Assembly (NCBI RefSeq): GCF_047607445.1
Contig: NZ_JBLKRT010000025.1
Coordinates: forward strand, 1-64,000
DNA from: Crystallibacter sulfonylureivorans_A
Lineage (GTDB): Bacteria; Actinomycetota; Actinomycetes; Actinomycetales; Micrococcaceae
Length of the DNA stretch: 64,000 bases
Direction: 5' to 3'
The position numbers and the translations under genes were made by a program. Below the pieces are notes generated by a model. The model was not told where the DNA came from. It saw nothing but the letters and a program-made list of their open reading frames with translations, and did not search any database. Shown in pieces: positions 53,157 to 62,904 of the stretch; positions within the stretch are counted from its first letter, which is position 1, and each line of letters starts with the position of its first letter.

Positions 53157-54629
53157 ATGAGTGCCGCCGATTCTTCAGACGGCCGCGCCAGCGCTTCGGG
53201 TCTGCCCGCGGCCAAGCCTCCCGCCGCCGCCTACATCTCGTGGGTCGCGCTGGCGCTCATGACCACGGCTTCGGTAGCCAGCCTGAGGCCTTCACCGACC
53301 ATGGCGGTCTACGGACTGGCAGCGGTCTTCCTGTACCTTGTGCCGGCAATTGTCTTCCTGCTGCCGACCTCGCTGGTATCGGCGGAGCTGGCATCGGGGT
53401 GGAAGGGCGGCGTCTACAACTGGGTGGCCACCGGCATCTCGAAGCCCATGGGCTTCCTCGCCGTGTGGTGCCAGTTCGCGATGACCATCTTCTACTATCC
53501 GACCCTGCTTGGGTTTGTCGCATCCACACTCGCCTACGTGATCAACCCCGACCTCGCGAGCAGTGGGCCTTGGACTGCGCTGGTGATCATGGTCTGCTAC
53601 TGGTCTGGCGTGCTCATCTCGTCTCGAGGCACCAAGGGTGTCGCCGGCCTTGCCGGCGCCGGCCTAATCATCGGAACTCTTATTCCCGGCACCCTGTTGG
53701 TGCTGCTCGGCGCCATCTTCCTCGGCCAAGGAAATCCGTCCGCCGCCCCCATGACCGCAGCGAACTTCTTCCCGGAGTGGGCCGGCCTCGCGAGTCTGGT
53801 GCTGATTGTCAACAATTTCCTGTCCTACAGCGGCATGGAGATGAATGCGGTCCATGTGTCGTCGTTGCGCCGGCCGGACAAGGAGTTCCCGAAAGCGATC
53901 TTCCTTGCGATGGGCTTGGTGCTGCTGATCTTCATCCTGCCCGCACTGGCCATCAGCTGGATCGTGCCGGCCGATCAGCTCTCGCTTACGGCGGGCGTCA
54001 TGCAGGCGTTCGACGCGGTGCTCGCGGTGTTCAACTGGCAATGGCTCACCCCGATCATCGGCATCGCGCTGGTATCCGCGTCGCTTGGCGGCATGCTGAC
54101 CTGGCTGGCCGGGCCATCGAAGGGCCTGTTGCTCATCTCGCGGCAGGAAGGGTACCTTCCCCCGTTCCTGCAGAAGCTGAACAAGAACGGCGTGCAACAG
54201 AACCTGCTGGTGACGCAGGGCATCATCACCACAGTGATCGCCCTCGGCTATGCGCTCATCCCCAGCGTGTCGAGCGCATACTGGATCTTCTCGGTGATCA
54301 CCACCCAGGTGTACCTGATCATGTACCTGCTGATGTTCGTGGCGGCCGTGCGGTTGCGCCGCAGCCACCCGGACCACCCACGGGGGTACCGGGCCCCCAT
54401 GCTTGTCAGCCTCTGCGGCGTCGGGTTCGCGGCCTCGCTGGCCGCCCTCCTCGTCGGTTTCATTCCGCCGTCGCAGTTTGGTGGTGGCAATCCGTTGATC
54501 TACTTGGTGATCGTCGGCGGCGGGGCGCTCGGCCTCGGGCTGCTCATACCGTGGCTGTTCTACCGGCTCCGAAAGCCGTCGTGGAAGCTGCCGGATGCCG
54601 CCAGTGAGTCGGAGGGAGCGGCGACATGA
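53157..54629 (+). CDS. APC-superfamily permease (glutamate/GABA antiporter-like)
   Basis: 490 residues from the ATG at 53157 (AAGGAGG upstream). It has about twelve helices, beginning AYISWVALALMTTASVASLRPSPTMAVYGLAAVFLYL, with SYSGMEMNAVHVSSLRRPDKEFPKAIFLAM in the middle. The GMEMNAVH motif and overall pattern resemble the GadC/YjeM group of glutamate-type antiporters. It precedes a small membrane protein and a peptidase with which it overlaps by a few bases, so it may take up the amino acids or dipeptides that the peptidase handles. Confidence 0.9.
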   Translation: MSAADSSDGRASASGLPAAKPPAAAYISWVALALMTTASVASLRPSPTMAVYGLAAVFLYLVPAIVFLLPTSLVSAELASGWKGGVYNWVATGISKPMGFLAVWCQFAMTIFYYPTLLGFVASTLAYVINPDLASSGPWTALVIMVCYWSGVLISSRGTKGVAGLAGAGLIIGTLIPGTLLVLLGAIFLGQGNPSAAPMTAANFFPEWAGLASLVLIVNNFLSYSGMEMNAVHVSSLRRPDKEFPKAIFLAMGLVLLIFILPALAISWIVPADQLSLTAGVMQAFDAVLAVFNWQWLTPIIGIALVSASLGGMLTWLAGPSKGLLLISRQEGYLPPFLQKLNKNGVQQNLLVTQGIITTVIALGYALIPSVSSAYWIFSVITTQVYLIMYLLMFVAAVRLRRSHPDHPRGYRAPMLVSLCGVGFAASLAALLVGFIPPSQFGGGNPLIYLVIVGGGALGLGLLIPWLFYRLRKPSWKLPDAASESEGAAT

Positions 54630-55075
54630 GTACGGGAGCCGAGCAGCAGAGCCCCCGCCAGCGATCGGTGCTCTACGTGGTGGTGGCGATAGTCCTGGTG
54701 ATCCTGGCCGTGTGGGCGGTGATCGCGTTCAGCAGCGCACGCGAGAGCCAACGGGCTGAGGAAAAAGCCACCGAACTTGTTCAGGTGCTCCACGAAGCAG
54801 GCGCGACCGCTACGCCCGCGCCGGAAGTCGTGGCCCGTGTGCTGGGCGACGACGGAGGCGCAGTGTGCGCTGACCCCAACAGGGCACTCAGCCGCGCAAC
54901 GCTGTACGGACTGCTCACGAACGGTGCGAGTGGGCCGGGCATCCGCCCGGTCTTGGTGGACAACGCCGTCTTCCGGGGTCAGTTGGCGATCATCAAGGTG
55001 TATTGCCCCGATGAGCTGGATGAATTCCAGCAGGTCGTCGACAGCCTCGCCACGACAGGCTCGGCGAACGGATGA
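54626..55075 (+). CDS. Small membrane-anchored protein of unknown function
   Basis: 149 residues, overlapping both neighbours (ATGA at each end). A single N-terminal membrane helix (SVLYVVVAIVLVILAVWAVIAF, about 14-35) anchors a soluble domain with two cysteines (AVCADPNRA and KVYCPDELDEF) that could form a disulfide outside the membrane. I recognise no family. Its position between the permease and the peptidase suggests that it helps one of them. Confidence 0.75.
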   Translation: MSTGAEQQSPRQRSVLYVVVAIVLVILAVWAVIAFSSARESQRAEEKATELVQVLHEAGATATPAPEVVARVLGDDGGAVCADPNRALSRATLYGLLTNGASGPGIRPVLVDNAVFRGQLAIIKVYCPDELDEFQQVVDSLATTGSANG

Positions 55076-56424
55076 CCGTGGACTTGCATGCTCGGATCAG
55101 CGAACTGATGGCCACCGTACAAGCGGAGCTCGAGGAACTCGTGGCCATGAAGTCGGTGGCCGACCCGCGCCAGTTTCCGCCCGAGGAATGCACCCGGGCT
55201 GCCGAGTGGGTACGCGACAAGTTCACCGAACTCGGTTTCGCCGACGCCCGTCTTGAACTGACCCCGGACGGGAGCCGGGCAGTGGTCGGGCAGCGTATCG
55301 CCGCCGATCCGGATGCCCCCACGGTCTTGCTGTATGCGCATTACGATGTTCAGCCGCCACTGGACGAGTCTGCGTGGCGTACGCCGCCGTTCGAGCTCAC
55401 CGAGGTTGACGGTCGGTGGTATGGGCGTGGGGCAGCGGACTGCAAAGGCAACATCGTCATGCATCTGCTCGCGCTGCGGGCGCTCGGCGACGACATTCCC
55501 GTGCACCTGAAACTCGTCGTCGAGGGTTCGGAGGAGCAGGGCACGGGCGGCCTGGAGTCTTTCGTGGAAGCCAACCCGGATGTGCTGCGGGCGGACACGA
55601 TCCTGGTCTGCGACACCGGCAACGCAGCGGTCGGTCGGCCCGCCGCGACCGTCAGCCTGCGGGGCATGGTGAACGTGGTTGTCACCGTGCAGGCACTCGC
55701 GTCCGAAGTCCACTCGGGGATGTTTGGTGGACCGGCCCCCGACGCCCTGGCCGCCCTGATCGAAACGCTCGCCGGGCTCCGCGATGAGAAAGGGAACACG
55801 ACGATCGAGGGACTTGACGCAACCCGGACTTGGCACGGCGAGCCGTATCCGGCCGAGCAATTCCGCACCGACGCCGGCGTGCTCGAGGGAGTGGAGTTGC
55901 TCGGAGACGGAACGGTTTCGGACATGCTGTGGGCCCGGCCGGCCGTGACCGTGCTGGGCATCGACTGCCCTCCCGTCACGGGCTCGTCAGCCGCGATCGT
56001 GCCGCGCGCCGCCGCCCGGCTTAATCTCCGAATACCGCCGGGCACCGATGCCAACCAGGCCCACGACGCGCTGATCGCGCAGTTGCGGGGTACCGTCCCT
56101 TGGGGAGTGACCGTCGATGTGCGGACCGAAGCGGTCGGCTCGCCATTCGAGGCCTCCACCGACGGGCCGGGGTTCCGGGCGATGGGCGCTGCGATGCAGG
56201 ACGCGTACGGTACGGCAATGACCATGCTCGGCCAAGGTGGGTCCATCCCGTTGTGCAACGTGCTCGCAGACACGTATCCGGAGGCGGAGATTATCCTGAT
56301 GGGTGTGGAGGAGCCGCTCGCACTCATTCATGCACCGAACGAAAGCGTTGACCCGGCCGAAATCGAGCACCTCGCGCTGAGCTTGGCGTTGTTCCTGCGC
56401 GGTTACGGCCCCGAAGTCCGGTAG
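55072..56424 (+). CDS. M20-family metallopeptidase (dipeptidase)
   Basis: 450 residues. The di-zinc site is visible: H90 and D92 in YAHYDVQPP, D123 in GAADCKG, the catalytic Glu154 with metal-binding Glu155 in EGSEEQGTGG, and later ligands in the C-terminal part (HAPNESVD). The dimerisation lid domain occupies about 190-300. It probably cleaves dipeptides or N-acyl amino acids inside the cell. It is the last gene of the operon with the permease at 53157. Confidence 0.92.
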   Translation: MTVDLHARISELMATVQAELEELVAMKSVADPRQFPPEECTRAAEWVRDKFTELGFADARLELTPDGSRAVVGQRIAADPDAPTVLLYAHYDVQPPLDESAWRTPPFELTEVDGRWYGRGAADCKGNIVMHLLALRALGDDIPVHLKLVVEGSEEQGTGGLESFVEANPDVLRADTILVCDTGNAAVGRPAATVSLRGMVNVVVTVQALASEVHSGMFGGPAPDALAALIETLAGLRDEKGNTTIEGLDATRTWHGEPYPAEQFRTDAGVLEGVELLGDGTVSDMLWARPAVTVLGIDCPPVTGSSAAIVPRAAARLNLRIPPGTDANQAHDALIAQLRGTVPWGVTVDVRTEAVGSPFEASTDGPGFRAMGAAMQDAYGTAMTMLGQGGSIPLCNVLADTYPEAEIILMGVEEPLALIHAPNESVDPAEIEHLALSLALFLRGYGPEVR

Positions 56425-56565
56425 GCCGCCGCACCGGCTCCGGTCTCCGTTAGGCCATCAGTGGCACGGCGTTTTACAATGGAGTGCCTACCCGCATCCG
56501 GGCACGGCGCTGGCTGTCCGATATTAGGCCCAGGTTCCATGTAATCCACGGAAGAGTAATCCCGC

Positions 56566-58488
56566 ATGTCTGAAACCACCACATCGACGCAGAGCGCCGT
56601 TCGCAGCGACCTTCGCAACGTCGCCATCGTAGCCCACGTCGACCACGGTAAGACCACGCTCGTGGACGCCATGTTGAGGCACACCGGTGCCTTCTCCAGC
56701 CACGGCGAGACCGAAGAGCGCGTGATGGACTCCGGGGAGCTGGAACGCGAAAAGGGCATCACCATCCTGGCCAAGAACACCACCGTGTTCTACTCCGGCC
56801 CGTCCGCCCAGGGCGAGACCATCACCATCAACGTGATCGACACCCCGGGCCACGCCGATTTCGGTGGCGAGGTGGAGCGCGGCCTGTCCATGGTGGACGG
56901 CGTGGTCCTGCTGGTCGACGCTTCGGAGGGTCCGCTGCCGCAGACCCGCTTCGTGCTGCGCAAGGCCCTGGCAGCCAAGCTGCCGGTGGTGCTGGTGGTC
57001 AACAAGACCGACCGCCCGGACGCACGCATCGACGCCGTCGTTGCCGAGGCGATGGACCTGCTGCTGGGCTTGGCCTCCGACTTGGCGGACGAAGTTCCGG
57101 ACCTGGACCTGGACGCCGTCCTCAACGTCCCCGTGGTCTACGCCTCCGGCAAAGCCGGCCGCGCGTCGCTGACCCAGCCTGCCGACGGCACCCTGCCGGA
57201 GGACGAGGACCTGGAGCCGTTGTTCGCCACCATCATGGAGCACGTCCCTGCCCCGTCCTACAATCCGGACGGCGTGCTGCAGGCCCACGTGACCAACCTT
57301 GACGCATCCCCGTTCCTGGGCCGCCTGGCCCTGCTGCGCATCTACAACGGCACCCTGCAGAAGGGCCAGACCGTGGCTTGGGCCCGCCAGGACGGCCAGC
57401 TGAAGAATGTGCGGATCTCCGAACTGCTGGCCACCAAGGGCCTGTCGCGGGTTCCGGCGGAATCGGCCGGCCCGGGCGAGATTGTCGCCGTCGCCGGCAT
57501 CGAGGACATCACCATCGGTGAAACCCTGACCGATGCCGAGGACCCGCAGCCGCTGCCGCTCATCACCGTGGACGATCCGGCTATCTCGATGACCATCGGC
57601 ATCAACACCTCGCCGCTGGCCGGCAAGGTCAAGGGCGCCAAGGTCACGGCGCGCCAGGTCAAGGACCGGCTGGACAAGGAACTGATCGGCAACGTCTCGC
57701 TGAAGGTACTGCCGACCGAGCGCCCGGACGCCTGGGAAGTCCAGGGCCGCGGTGAGCTGGCACTGGCCATCCTGGTGGAGCAGATGCGCCGCGAAGGGTT
57801 CGAGCTGACCGTGGGCAAGCCCCAGGTGGTCACCAAGACCATCGACGGCAAGGTCCACGAGCCGATGGAGCACATGACCATCGACGTGCCCGAGGAGTAC
57901 CTCGGTGCGGTGACCCAGCTGATGGCCGCCCGCAAGGGCCGGATGACCAACATGGCCAATCACGGCACCGGTTGGGTCCGGATGGAATTCATCGTTCCGG
58001 CGCGCGGCCTGATCGGGTTCCGCACCCGGTTCATGACCGAAACCAGGGGCGCCGGCATCGCCGCATCCATTTCCGAGGGCTATGAGCCGTGGGCCGGGCC
58101 GATCGAGTACCGCACCAACGGCTCGATGGTGGCCGACCGCGCAGGCGTGGTCACTCCTTTCGCGATGATCAACCTGCAGGAGCGCGGCTCCTTCTTCGTG
58201 CAGCCCACATCAGAGGTCTACGAGGGCATGATCGTCGGCGAGAACTCGCGCGCGGATGACATGGACGTGAACATCACCAAGGAAAAGAAGCTCACCAACA
58301 TGCGTGCCGCTTCCTCCGACAGCTTCGAGAACCTCACCCCGCCGCGGAACCTCACGCTGGAAGAGTCACTCGAATTCGCCCGCGAGGACGAGTGCGTCGA
58401 GGTCACCCCGGAGGCGATCCGCATCCGCAAGGTGGTCCTCGATGCCAACGAGCGGCTGAAGGCCGCCCGTGCGCGCGCCAGGGCCTAA
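56566..58488 (+). CDS. typA: Translational GTPase TypA/BipA
   Basis: 640 residues. The GTPase domain begins NVAIVAHVDHGKTT with the P-loop at 23-30, followed by EKGITILAKNT (switch I), DTPGHADF and NKTD. Further beta-barrel and ferredoxin-like domains follow, and TypA-specific PARGLIGFRTRFMTETRG is near residue 480. It acts at the ribosome in cold and stress conditions and in large-subunit maturation. The upstream 140 bases hold a likely promoter (TTTTACAATG near 56471). Confidence 0.97.
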   Translation: MSETTTSTQSAVRSDLRNVAIVAHVDHGKTTLVDAMLRHTGAFSSHGETEERVMDSGELEREKGITILAKNTTVFYSGPSAQGETITINVIDTPGHADFGGEVERGLSMVDGVVLLVDASEGPLPQTRFVLRKALAAKLPVVLVVNKTDRPDARIDAVVAEAMDLLLGLASDLADEVPDLDLDAVLNVPVVYASGKAGRASLTQPADGTLPEDEDLEPLFATIMEHVPAPSYNPDGVLQAHVTNLDASPFLGRLALLRIYNGTLQKGQTVAWARQDGQLKNVRISELLATKGLSRVPAESAGPGEIVAVAGIEDITIGETLTDAEDPQPLPLITVDDPAISMTIGINTSPLAGKVKGAKVTARQVKDRLDKELIGNVSLKVLPTERPDAWEVQGRGELALAILVEQMRREGFELTVGKPQVVTKTIDGKVHEPMEHMTIDVPEEYLGAVTQLMAARKGRMTNMANHGTGWVRMEFIVPARGLIGFRTRFMTETRGAGIAASISEGYEPWAGPIEYRTNGSMVADRAGVVTPFAMINLQERGSFFVQPTSEVYEGMIVGENSRADDMDVNITKEKKLTNMRAASSDSFENLTPPRNLTLEESLEFAREDECVEVTPEAIRIRKVVLDANERLKAARARARA

Positions 58489-58511
58489 CGCCAGGGCATA
58501 AACTGGACCGT

Positions 58512-59030
58512 ATGACAGAGCAGAGGCAACCCGCCGGAGACCACGGCGGGTTGCCTTCCGCTGTTAATCAACCTTCCGCTATTAACGAACCCGGCCCGGC
58601 GCCGGAACGGCGTGAAGCACGACGGCGGCGTACCCCCTTCCATGGCTGGGGCGCCGCTGTCTTCGGCGCGGTTGCGACGGCGGTCGTGGGGACGGCGCTG
58701 CACTCGCAAATTCTCTACGCACAGGACGCCAGCTATCCGTGGGGGGCCGCAGCGGCTGTGCTGTTTGCCCTGTCGGTGATGGTCTGGGCCGGGCTCAAGG
58801 CGCGCAATGTGATGACCGCCGGGCTCACGGGGGTTCTCGCGTATGTGCTCGTCGGACTGATGGCTTTGGCCCCGGGAACCGAACCGCTGATTGTCACGGG
58901 GACGTCAGCCCCGGTGGAGCTGCCGATTGCCATGGCCGGCCGGATCTGGATGATCGGGCTGGTCCCAGCCACGCTGGCGGCGATGCTGGTCTGCATCTGG
59001 GCGCTGAAACCGCGGCGGGCCAAAGCCTGA
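58512..59030 (+). CDS. Small integral membrane protein of unknown function
   Basis: 172 residues from the ATG at 58512, 23 bases after typA. The first 45 residues are polar (Pro/Gln/Arg-rich) and the remainder has four membrane helices (about 48-68, 77-94, 99-118, 140-165). DUF-type actinobacterial proteins of this shape have no known role. It may be in an operon with typA. Confidence 0.75.
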   Translation: MTEQRQPAGDHGGLPSAVNQPSAINEPGPAPERREARRRRTPFHGWGAAVFGAVATAVVGTALHSQILYAQDASYPWGAAAAVLFALSVMVWAGLKARNVMTAGLTGVLAYVLVGLMALAPGTEPLIVTGTSAPVELPIAMAGRIWMIGLVPATLAAMLVCIWALKPRRAKA

Positions 59031-59109
59031 TTCCGTTCTCAGCGGTTTGGTTTCACCCTGGCGGGAATCCCATCCGGCGGCCTCATCCGATTCCCCGGGC
59101 GGGCGCTGC

Positions 59110-59604
59110 TTAGTTGGCTGTTCGATCCACGTGGTGGGCCATGAAAATTGAGGTCGCGGTCCCGTCCTCGTCCGCGGGCAGCATCGCGTATTCCTCGAAG
59201 ATGGCACGGATCTTCGCCAACATTTCCTTGCGGTGCGCGTCGTTGAGCTTGATGCCCATCCGCGTCGTTTCGATCTCGTCCGGGGCCAGCCCCTCGATTT
59301 CCTGCAAGAAGGTCTCCACCAGCACCGGCGCCGCATCCGGCATCTTGGCGCCCCAGGACATCCGCGTGGCGCGGTAGGGGACTTCCTTGGCGCCGCGGTT
59401 GCCCTTGCGCGGCTCCTCGGCCTCCAGGAAGCCGGTGTTGAGCAGCGTCCGCACATGATGCAGCGAAGTGGCCGGATTCAGGCCGAGCAGCTCTGCGATC
59501 TCCTTGTTGGTCCGGGACCGGTGCAGGCAGAGCCGAAGAATACGCAGCCTGACCGGCGAGCTGAGCGCCCGCCCGGTGGCTTGCAGGTCCTGATCCGTAG
59601 GCAT
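59110..59604 (-). CDS. ArsR/winged-helix transcriptional regulator
   Basis: 164 residues from the ATG at 59604. The N-terminal winged helix is clear: RALSSPVRLRILRLCLHRSRTNKEIAELLGLNPATSLHHVRTLLNTGFLE, with the wing RKGNRGAKEVPYRAT. The C-terminal half is helical and could bind a ligand or dimerise. It is divergent from the MFS transporter gene with about 66 bases between them, and probably controls that gene. Confidence 0.88.
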   Translation of the reverse strand: MPTDQDLQATGRALSSPVRLRILRLCLHRSRTNKEIAELLGLNPATSLHHVRTLLNTGFLEAEEPRKGNRGAKEVPYRATRMSWGAKMPDAAPVLVETFLQEIEGLAPDEIETTRMGIKLNDAHRKEMLAKIRAIFEEYAMLPADEDGTATSIFMAHHVDRTAN

Positions 59605-59670
59605 GAATCCAGCATACGACACAACCGCGAATTGATTGACTTTCCCCAATCGCTGGCTGAGACTGTGACG

Positions 59671-60987
59671 GTGACCGAGCCGCCCGCCCCGCCTGCTGCC
59701 TCCGGCCCGCCGGAAGCCGACGCTTCCGCGCTGCGGGAAGCACCGCCGTCGTTATGGCGGGACCGGAACTTCGCCGCCTTCTGGTCCGCACAGAGCATCA
59801 GCCAATTCGGGGTCCAGATTGGCCATCTGGCCATGCCGGTGCTTGCGGTGGTCATCCTTGGCGCCAGCGAGTTCCAGGTGGGCGTGCTCAACGCCAGCGC
59901 CACCGCGGCCTTTCTGCTGATCGGGCTTCCGGCCGGAGCATGGGTGGACCGCTGGCTGAAGCGGCAGGTCATGATCACCGCGGACCTGGTACGGGCCGCC
60001 GCCATGCTGTCCGTACCGCTGCTGTGGTGGATGGACCTGCTGCACATGTGGCACTTGTACGCGGTGGCCGGGGTGCTGGGCATCGCGACGGTGTTCTTCG
60101 ATGTGGCGTACCAGAGTTACGTGCCGGTGCTGGTCCGCAACGACCAGGTCCCGGACGCCAACTCAAAACTCGAGAGCACGGCGCAGCTGGCGAGGATGGG
60201 CGGGCCGGCTGCCGGCGGCGCTCTGCTGCAGGTGATCGCGGCCCCGCTGCTGTTCCTGGCGGACACCGTGGGCTATCTTTTCTCGGCGCTGTTCCTGGCC
60301 CGCACCCGGGACCGCGAAGTGCGTGCGCCCCGGCATGACCGGCGACCGCTGGCCGTGGAGATCAAGGAAGGACTCGGGTTCGTGGTGCGGCATCCGCTGA
60401 TCAGCCGGATTGCCGCCTGCACGGGCCTCACGAATTTCTTTGCGGGCTTGGCGGCCACGCTGTTTCCGCTCCTGGTGCTCCGCGAGCTGGGCCTGGGCGC
60501 GGGCGCGCTGGGGCTGGTCTATTCGGTGGCCGCCGCCGGGGGACTGCTGGGCGCGGTGGCGGCGCCGCGGCTGGCCAAGTTGACCGGTGAGGGAGCCCTG
60601 ATTCCGCTGGCCAGCCTTGCCTCTGCGGTGTTCCTGATGGCCATGCCGTTGTCGGTGCTCATGCCGGATAACGCCTGGGCGCTGATCCTCTTGGTGGTCG
60701 GCGAGGCCGGCCTTTCCTTCTGCTCGCTGGTCTACAACGTCATGCAGGTGACCATGCGCCAGCGGGTGTGCCCGCCGCGGCTGTTGGGACGAATGAACGC
60801 CTCGATCCGGTTCCTGGTGTACGGCGTGTTGCCGCTCTCCGGGCTGCTGGCCGGCGTGCTGGGCCACGCCATGGGATTGGTGCCGACGCTGTGGATCGGT
60901 GTTGCCGGGACCTTGCTCGCGGCGGTGCCGGTGCTGTTCTCCCCGCTCTGGGGTTTGCGCCGGCTGCCGGACAGTTACGAGGGCTGA
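59671..60987 (+). CDS. MFS transporter (drug-efflux-like)
   Basis: About 438 residues; GTG at 59665 or 59671 is the probable start, after which the first helix begins at about residue 40 (DRNFAAFWSAQSISQFGVQIGHLAMPVLAVVI). Twelve helices are expected, with PAGAWVDRWLKRQVMI as the helix 2-3 signature of the family. It resembles enterobactin and macrolide exporter-type MFS proteins (MFS_3). Substrate unknown; probable control by the adjacent regulator. Confidence 0.9.
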   Translation: MTEPPAPPAASGPPEADASALREAPPSLWRDRNFAAFWSAQSISQFGVQIGHLAMPVLAVVILGASEFQVGVLNASATAAFLLIGLPAGAWVDRWLKRQVMITADLVRAAAMLSVPLLWWMDLLHMWHLYAVAGVLGIATVFFDVAYQSYVPVLVRNDQVPDANSKLESTAQLARMGGPAAGGALLQVIAAPLLFLADTVGYLFSALFLARTRDREVRAPRHDRRPLAVEIKEGLGFVVRHPLISRIAACTGLTNFFAGLAATLFPLLVLRELGLGAGALGLVYSVAAAGGLLGAVAAPRLAKLTGEGALIPLASLASAVFLMAMPLSVLMPDNAWALILLVVGEAGLSFCSLVYNVMQVTMRQRVCPPRLLGRMNASIRFLVYGVLPLSGLLAGVLGHAMGLVPTLWIGVAGTLLAAVPVLFSPLWGLRRLPDSYEG

Positions 60988-61020
60988 CGTCCTGCCCGAG
61001 GGCGAGCCCCTGCCGGGCAG

Positions 61021-61281
61021 CTAGGAGGGCTGACGTCCTGCCCGCGGCCCGCGACGGGGCGGCGCAGGCGGAACCTGTTTGGCCGCTGTCACCGCGGGCA
61101 ATGGAACAACCACGTCGCCGCGCCGCGCCGTCCTGACCGTGCAGGTGTTAGCATCCACGGCCAGCAGGTCACCCAGCGCGTCCGTGAATCCACCCTCAAC
61201 CCGGTAGCGGACCACCACGCGCGTCCCGGGAGCAGCCGAGGCCAGAAACGCGGCAGGAGCCGAAGGAGTAGCGGGTATCAC
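61021..61281 (-). CDS. Small SH3-like protein, Rv0428c-type N-terminal domain
   Basis: 86 residues, MIPATPSAPAAFLASAAPGT then RVVVRYRVEGGFTDALGDLLAVDANTCTVRTARRGDVVVPLPAVTAAKQVPP. The pattern RVVVRYRL...TDALGELV...VDTRRGVVRVP matches the SH3-like domain found in front of GNAT acetyltransferases of the Rv0428c type; here it stands alone without the acetyltransferase part. It is divergent from fdxA. Function unknown. Confidence 0.7.
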   Translation of the reverse strand: MIPATPSAPAAFLASAAPGTRVVVRYRVEGGFTDALGDLLAVDANTCTVRTARRGDVVVPLPAVTAAKQVPPAPPRRGPRAGRQPS

Positions 61282-61373
61282 GTGACCATCCTAGGGGTGC
61301 GGCCTCCGGCTGGGGAGATAATGGTCCCAAGCGATACGCTAGGGCTAACTGTTCAGAAAGGTGCTGACGGAAC

Positions 61374-61697
61374 GTGACGTACGTAATCGCACAGCCGTGC
61401 GTGGATGTAAAAGACAAGGCATGTATTGAAGAATGCCCGGTGGACTGTATCTATGAAGGTGAACGGTCCCTGTACATCCATCCCGATGAATGCGTGGACT
61501 GCGGTGCGTGCGAACCGGTCTGCCCGGTGGAAGCAATCTACTACGAGGATGACACTCCCGAGGAGTGGGCCGACTACTACAAGGCGAACGTGGAGTTCTT
61601 CGACGATCTGGGCTCCCCGGGCGGTGCCGCCAAGCTGGGCAACACCCACAAGGACCACCCGCTGATTGCCGCGCTGCCGCCGCAGAACCAAGACTGA
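61374..61697 (+). CDS. fdxA: Seven-iron ferredoxin
   Basis: 107 residues from a GTG. Cysteines C9, C17 and C50 hold a 3Fe-4S cluster and C21, C40, C43 and C46 a 4Fe-4S cluster; this is the FdxA pattern of Actinobacteria and the C-terminal extension (VEFFDDLGSPGGAAKLGN) is also typical. It carries electrons for redox enzymes. It lies five bases before dapC, a conserved order. Confidence 0.96.
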   Translation: MTYVIAQPCVDVKDKACIEECPVDCIYEGERSLYIHPDECVDCGACEPVCPVEAIYYEDDTPEEWADYYKANVEFFDDLGSPGGAAKLGNTHKDHPLIAALPPQNQD

Positions 61698-61702
61698 ACT
61701 CG

Positions 61703-62830
61703 ATGAGCTCTTTCGGCCTCCAGCTGCCGGAGTACCCATGGGATGCGATGGCACCCTATGCGCGGAAGGCAGCAGAACACCCCGGCGGTGCGGTGAACTT
61801 GTCCATCGGCACGCCGGTAGACCCCACCCCGGCGGTCATCCGCGAGGCTTTGGCCGCCGCCGCCGACGCCCCGGGCTATCCGACCACGCACGGCACCGTC
61901 GAACTGCGCGAAGCGATCGCGGACTGGTTCGCCCGCCGTCGCAATGTGCCCGGGATGGACCCGGCGGCGATCATGCCCACCGTCGGTTCCAAAGAACTTG
62001 TTGCCTGGCTGCCCACACTGTTGGGACTCGGCGAGAGTGACGTGGTGGTGCGGCCCGTCGTCGCCTATCCCACCTACGACATCGGCGCCATCCTGGCCGG
62101 AGCCACCCCGGTGGCTGCCGACAGTCTGGCCGACCTGGATGCGCAGACCAGAAACCGGGTAAAGCTGGTGTGGGTCAACTCGCCGGGCAACCCCACGGGC
62201 ATTGTCCGCGGCCAGGACGAGCTGCGCGCCTTGGTGGAGGACGCCCGGGCGCTGGGCGCCGTCGTCGCTTCCGACGAATGCTACGCGGAATTGGGCTGGG
62301 GCGGATGGGACACAGCGCGCGGCGGACAGATCGTTCCCAGCGTGTTGGATCCGGCAGTGGCGCAGGGCTCGCACCAGGGCCTGCTGTGCACGTATTCGCT
62401 CAGCAAGCAATCCAACCTCGCCGGCTACCGGGCGGCCTTCCTGGCCGGAGACCCGGAGTTGATGCCCAACCTGATCAACAGCCGCAAACACGCCGGCATG
62501 ATCGTGCCCTTCCCGGTCCAGGCCGCCATGCGGGCGGCGCTGCAGGACGATGCGCACGTGCAGGAGCAAAAGAACCTGTACCGGGCCCGGCGGGAGCGGC
62601 TGCTGCCGGCGCTGCAGAAATTCGGTTTGGAGATCCAGCATTCAGAAGCCGGACTGTACCTGTGGGGAACCGCGGGAGAAGATACCTGGACAACCGTGGG
62701 CCGCTTTGCCGAGCTGGGCATCGTGATTGGTCCCGGGGTGTTTTACGGCGAAGCCGGAAAAGGTTACGTCCGGGTGGCGCTGACTGGCAGCGACGAACGG
62801 ATCGACGCCGCCGTCGAGCGGCTTTCCTGA
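61703..62830 (+). CDS. dapC: Succinyldiaminopimelate transaminase
   Basis: 375 residues from the ATG at 61703. A fold-type I aminotransferase with NSPGNPTG, DECYAELGW and SLSKQSNLAGYRAAFLAG, the Lys in SLSKQ being the cofactor-binding residue; it belongs to the actinobacterial DapC group. It makes N-succinyl-diaminopimelate in lysine and cell-wall synthesis. The fdxA-dapC pair supports the assignment. Confidence 0.94.
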   Translation: MSSFGLQLPEYPWDAMAPYARKAAEHPGGAVNLSIGTPVDPTPAVIREALAAAADAPGYPTTHGTVELREAIADWFARRRNVPGMDPAAIMPTVGSKELVAWLPTLLGLGESDVVVRPVVAYPTYDIGAILAGATPVAADSLADLDAQTRNRVKLVWVNSPGNPTGIVRGQDELRALVEDARALGAVVASDECYAELGWGGWDTARGGQIVPSVLDPAVAQGSHQGLLCTYSLSKQSNLAGYRAAFLAGDPELMPNLINSRKHAGMIVPFPVQAAMRAALQDDAHVQEQKNLYRARRERLLPALQKFGLEIQHSEAGLYLWGTAGEDTWTTVGRFAELGIVIGPGVFYGEAGKGYVRVALTGSDERIDAAVERLS

Positions 62831-62904
62831 CCATGCACGGACAGCCGCCGACTGTGGATGCAAACAAAAATGTGGGTCCCGGATTAGATATATCGGTGAC
62901 TGTG

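Noticed and set aside
56524..57963. 479-codon minus-strand frame opposite typA
   Set aside because: Antisense shadow of typA; Gly/Val/His/Gln-rich without motifs.
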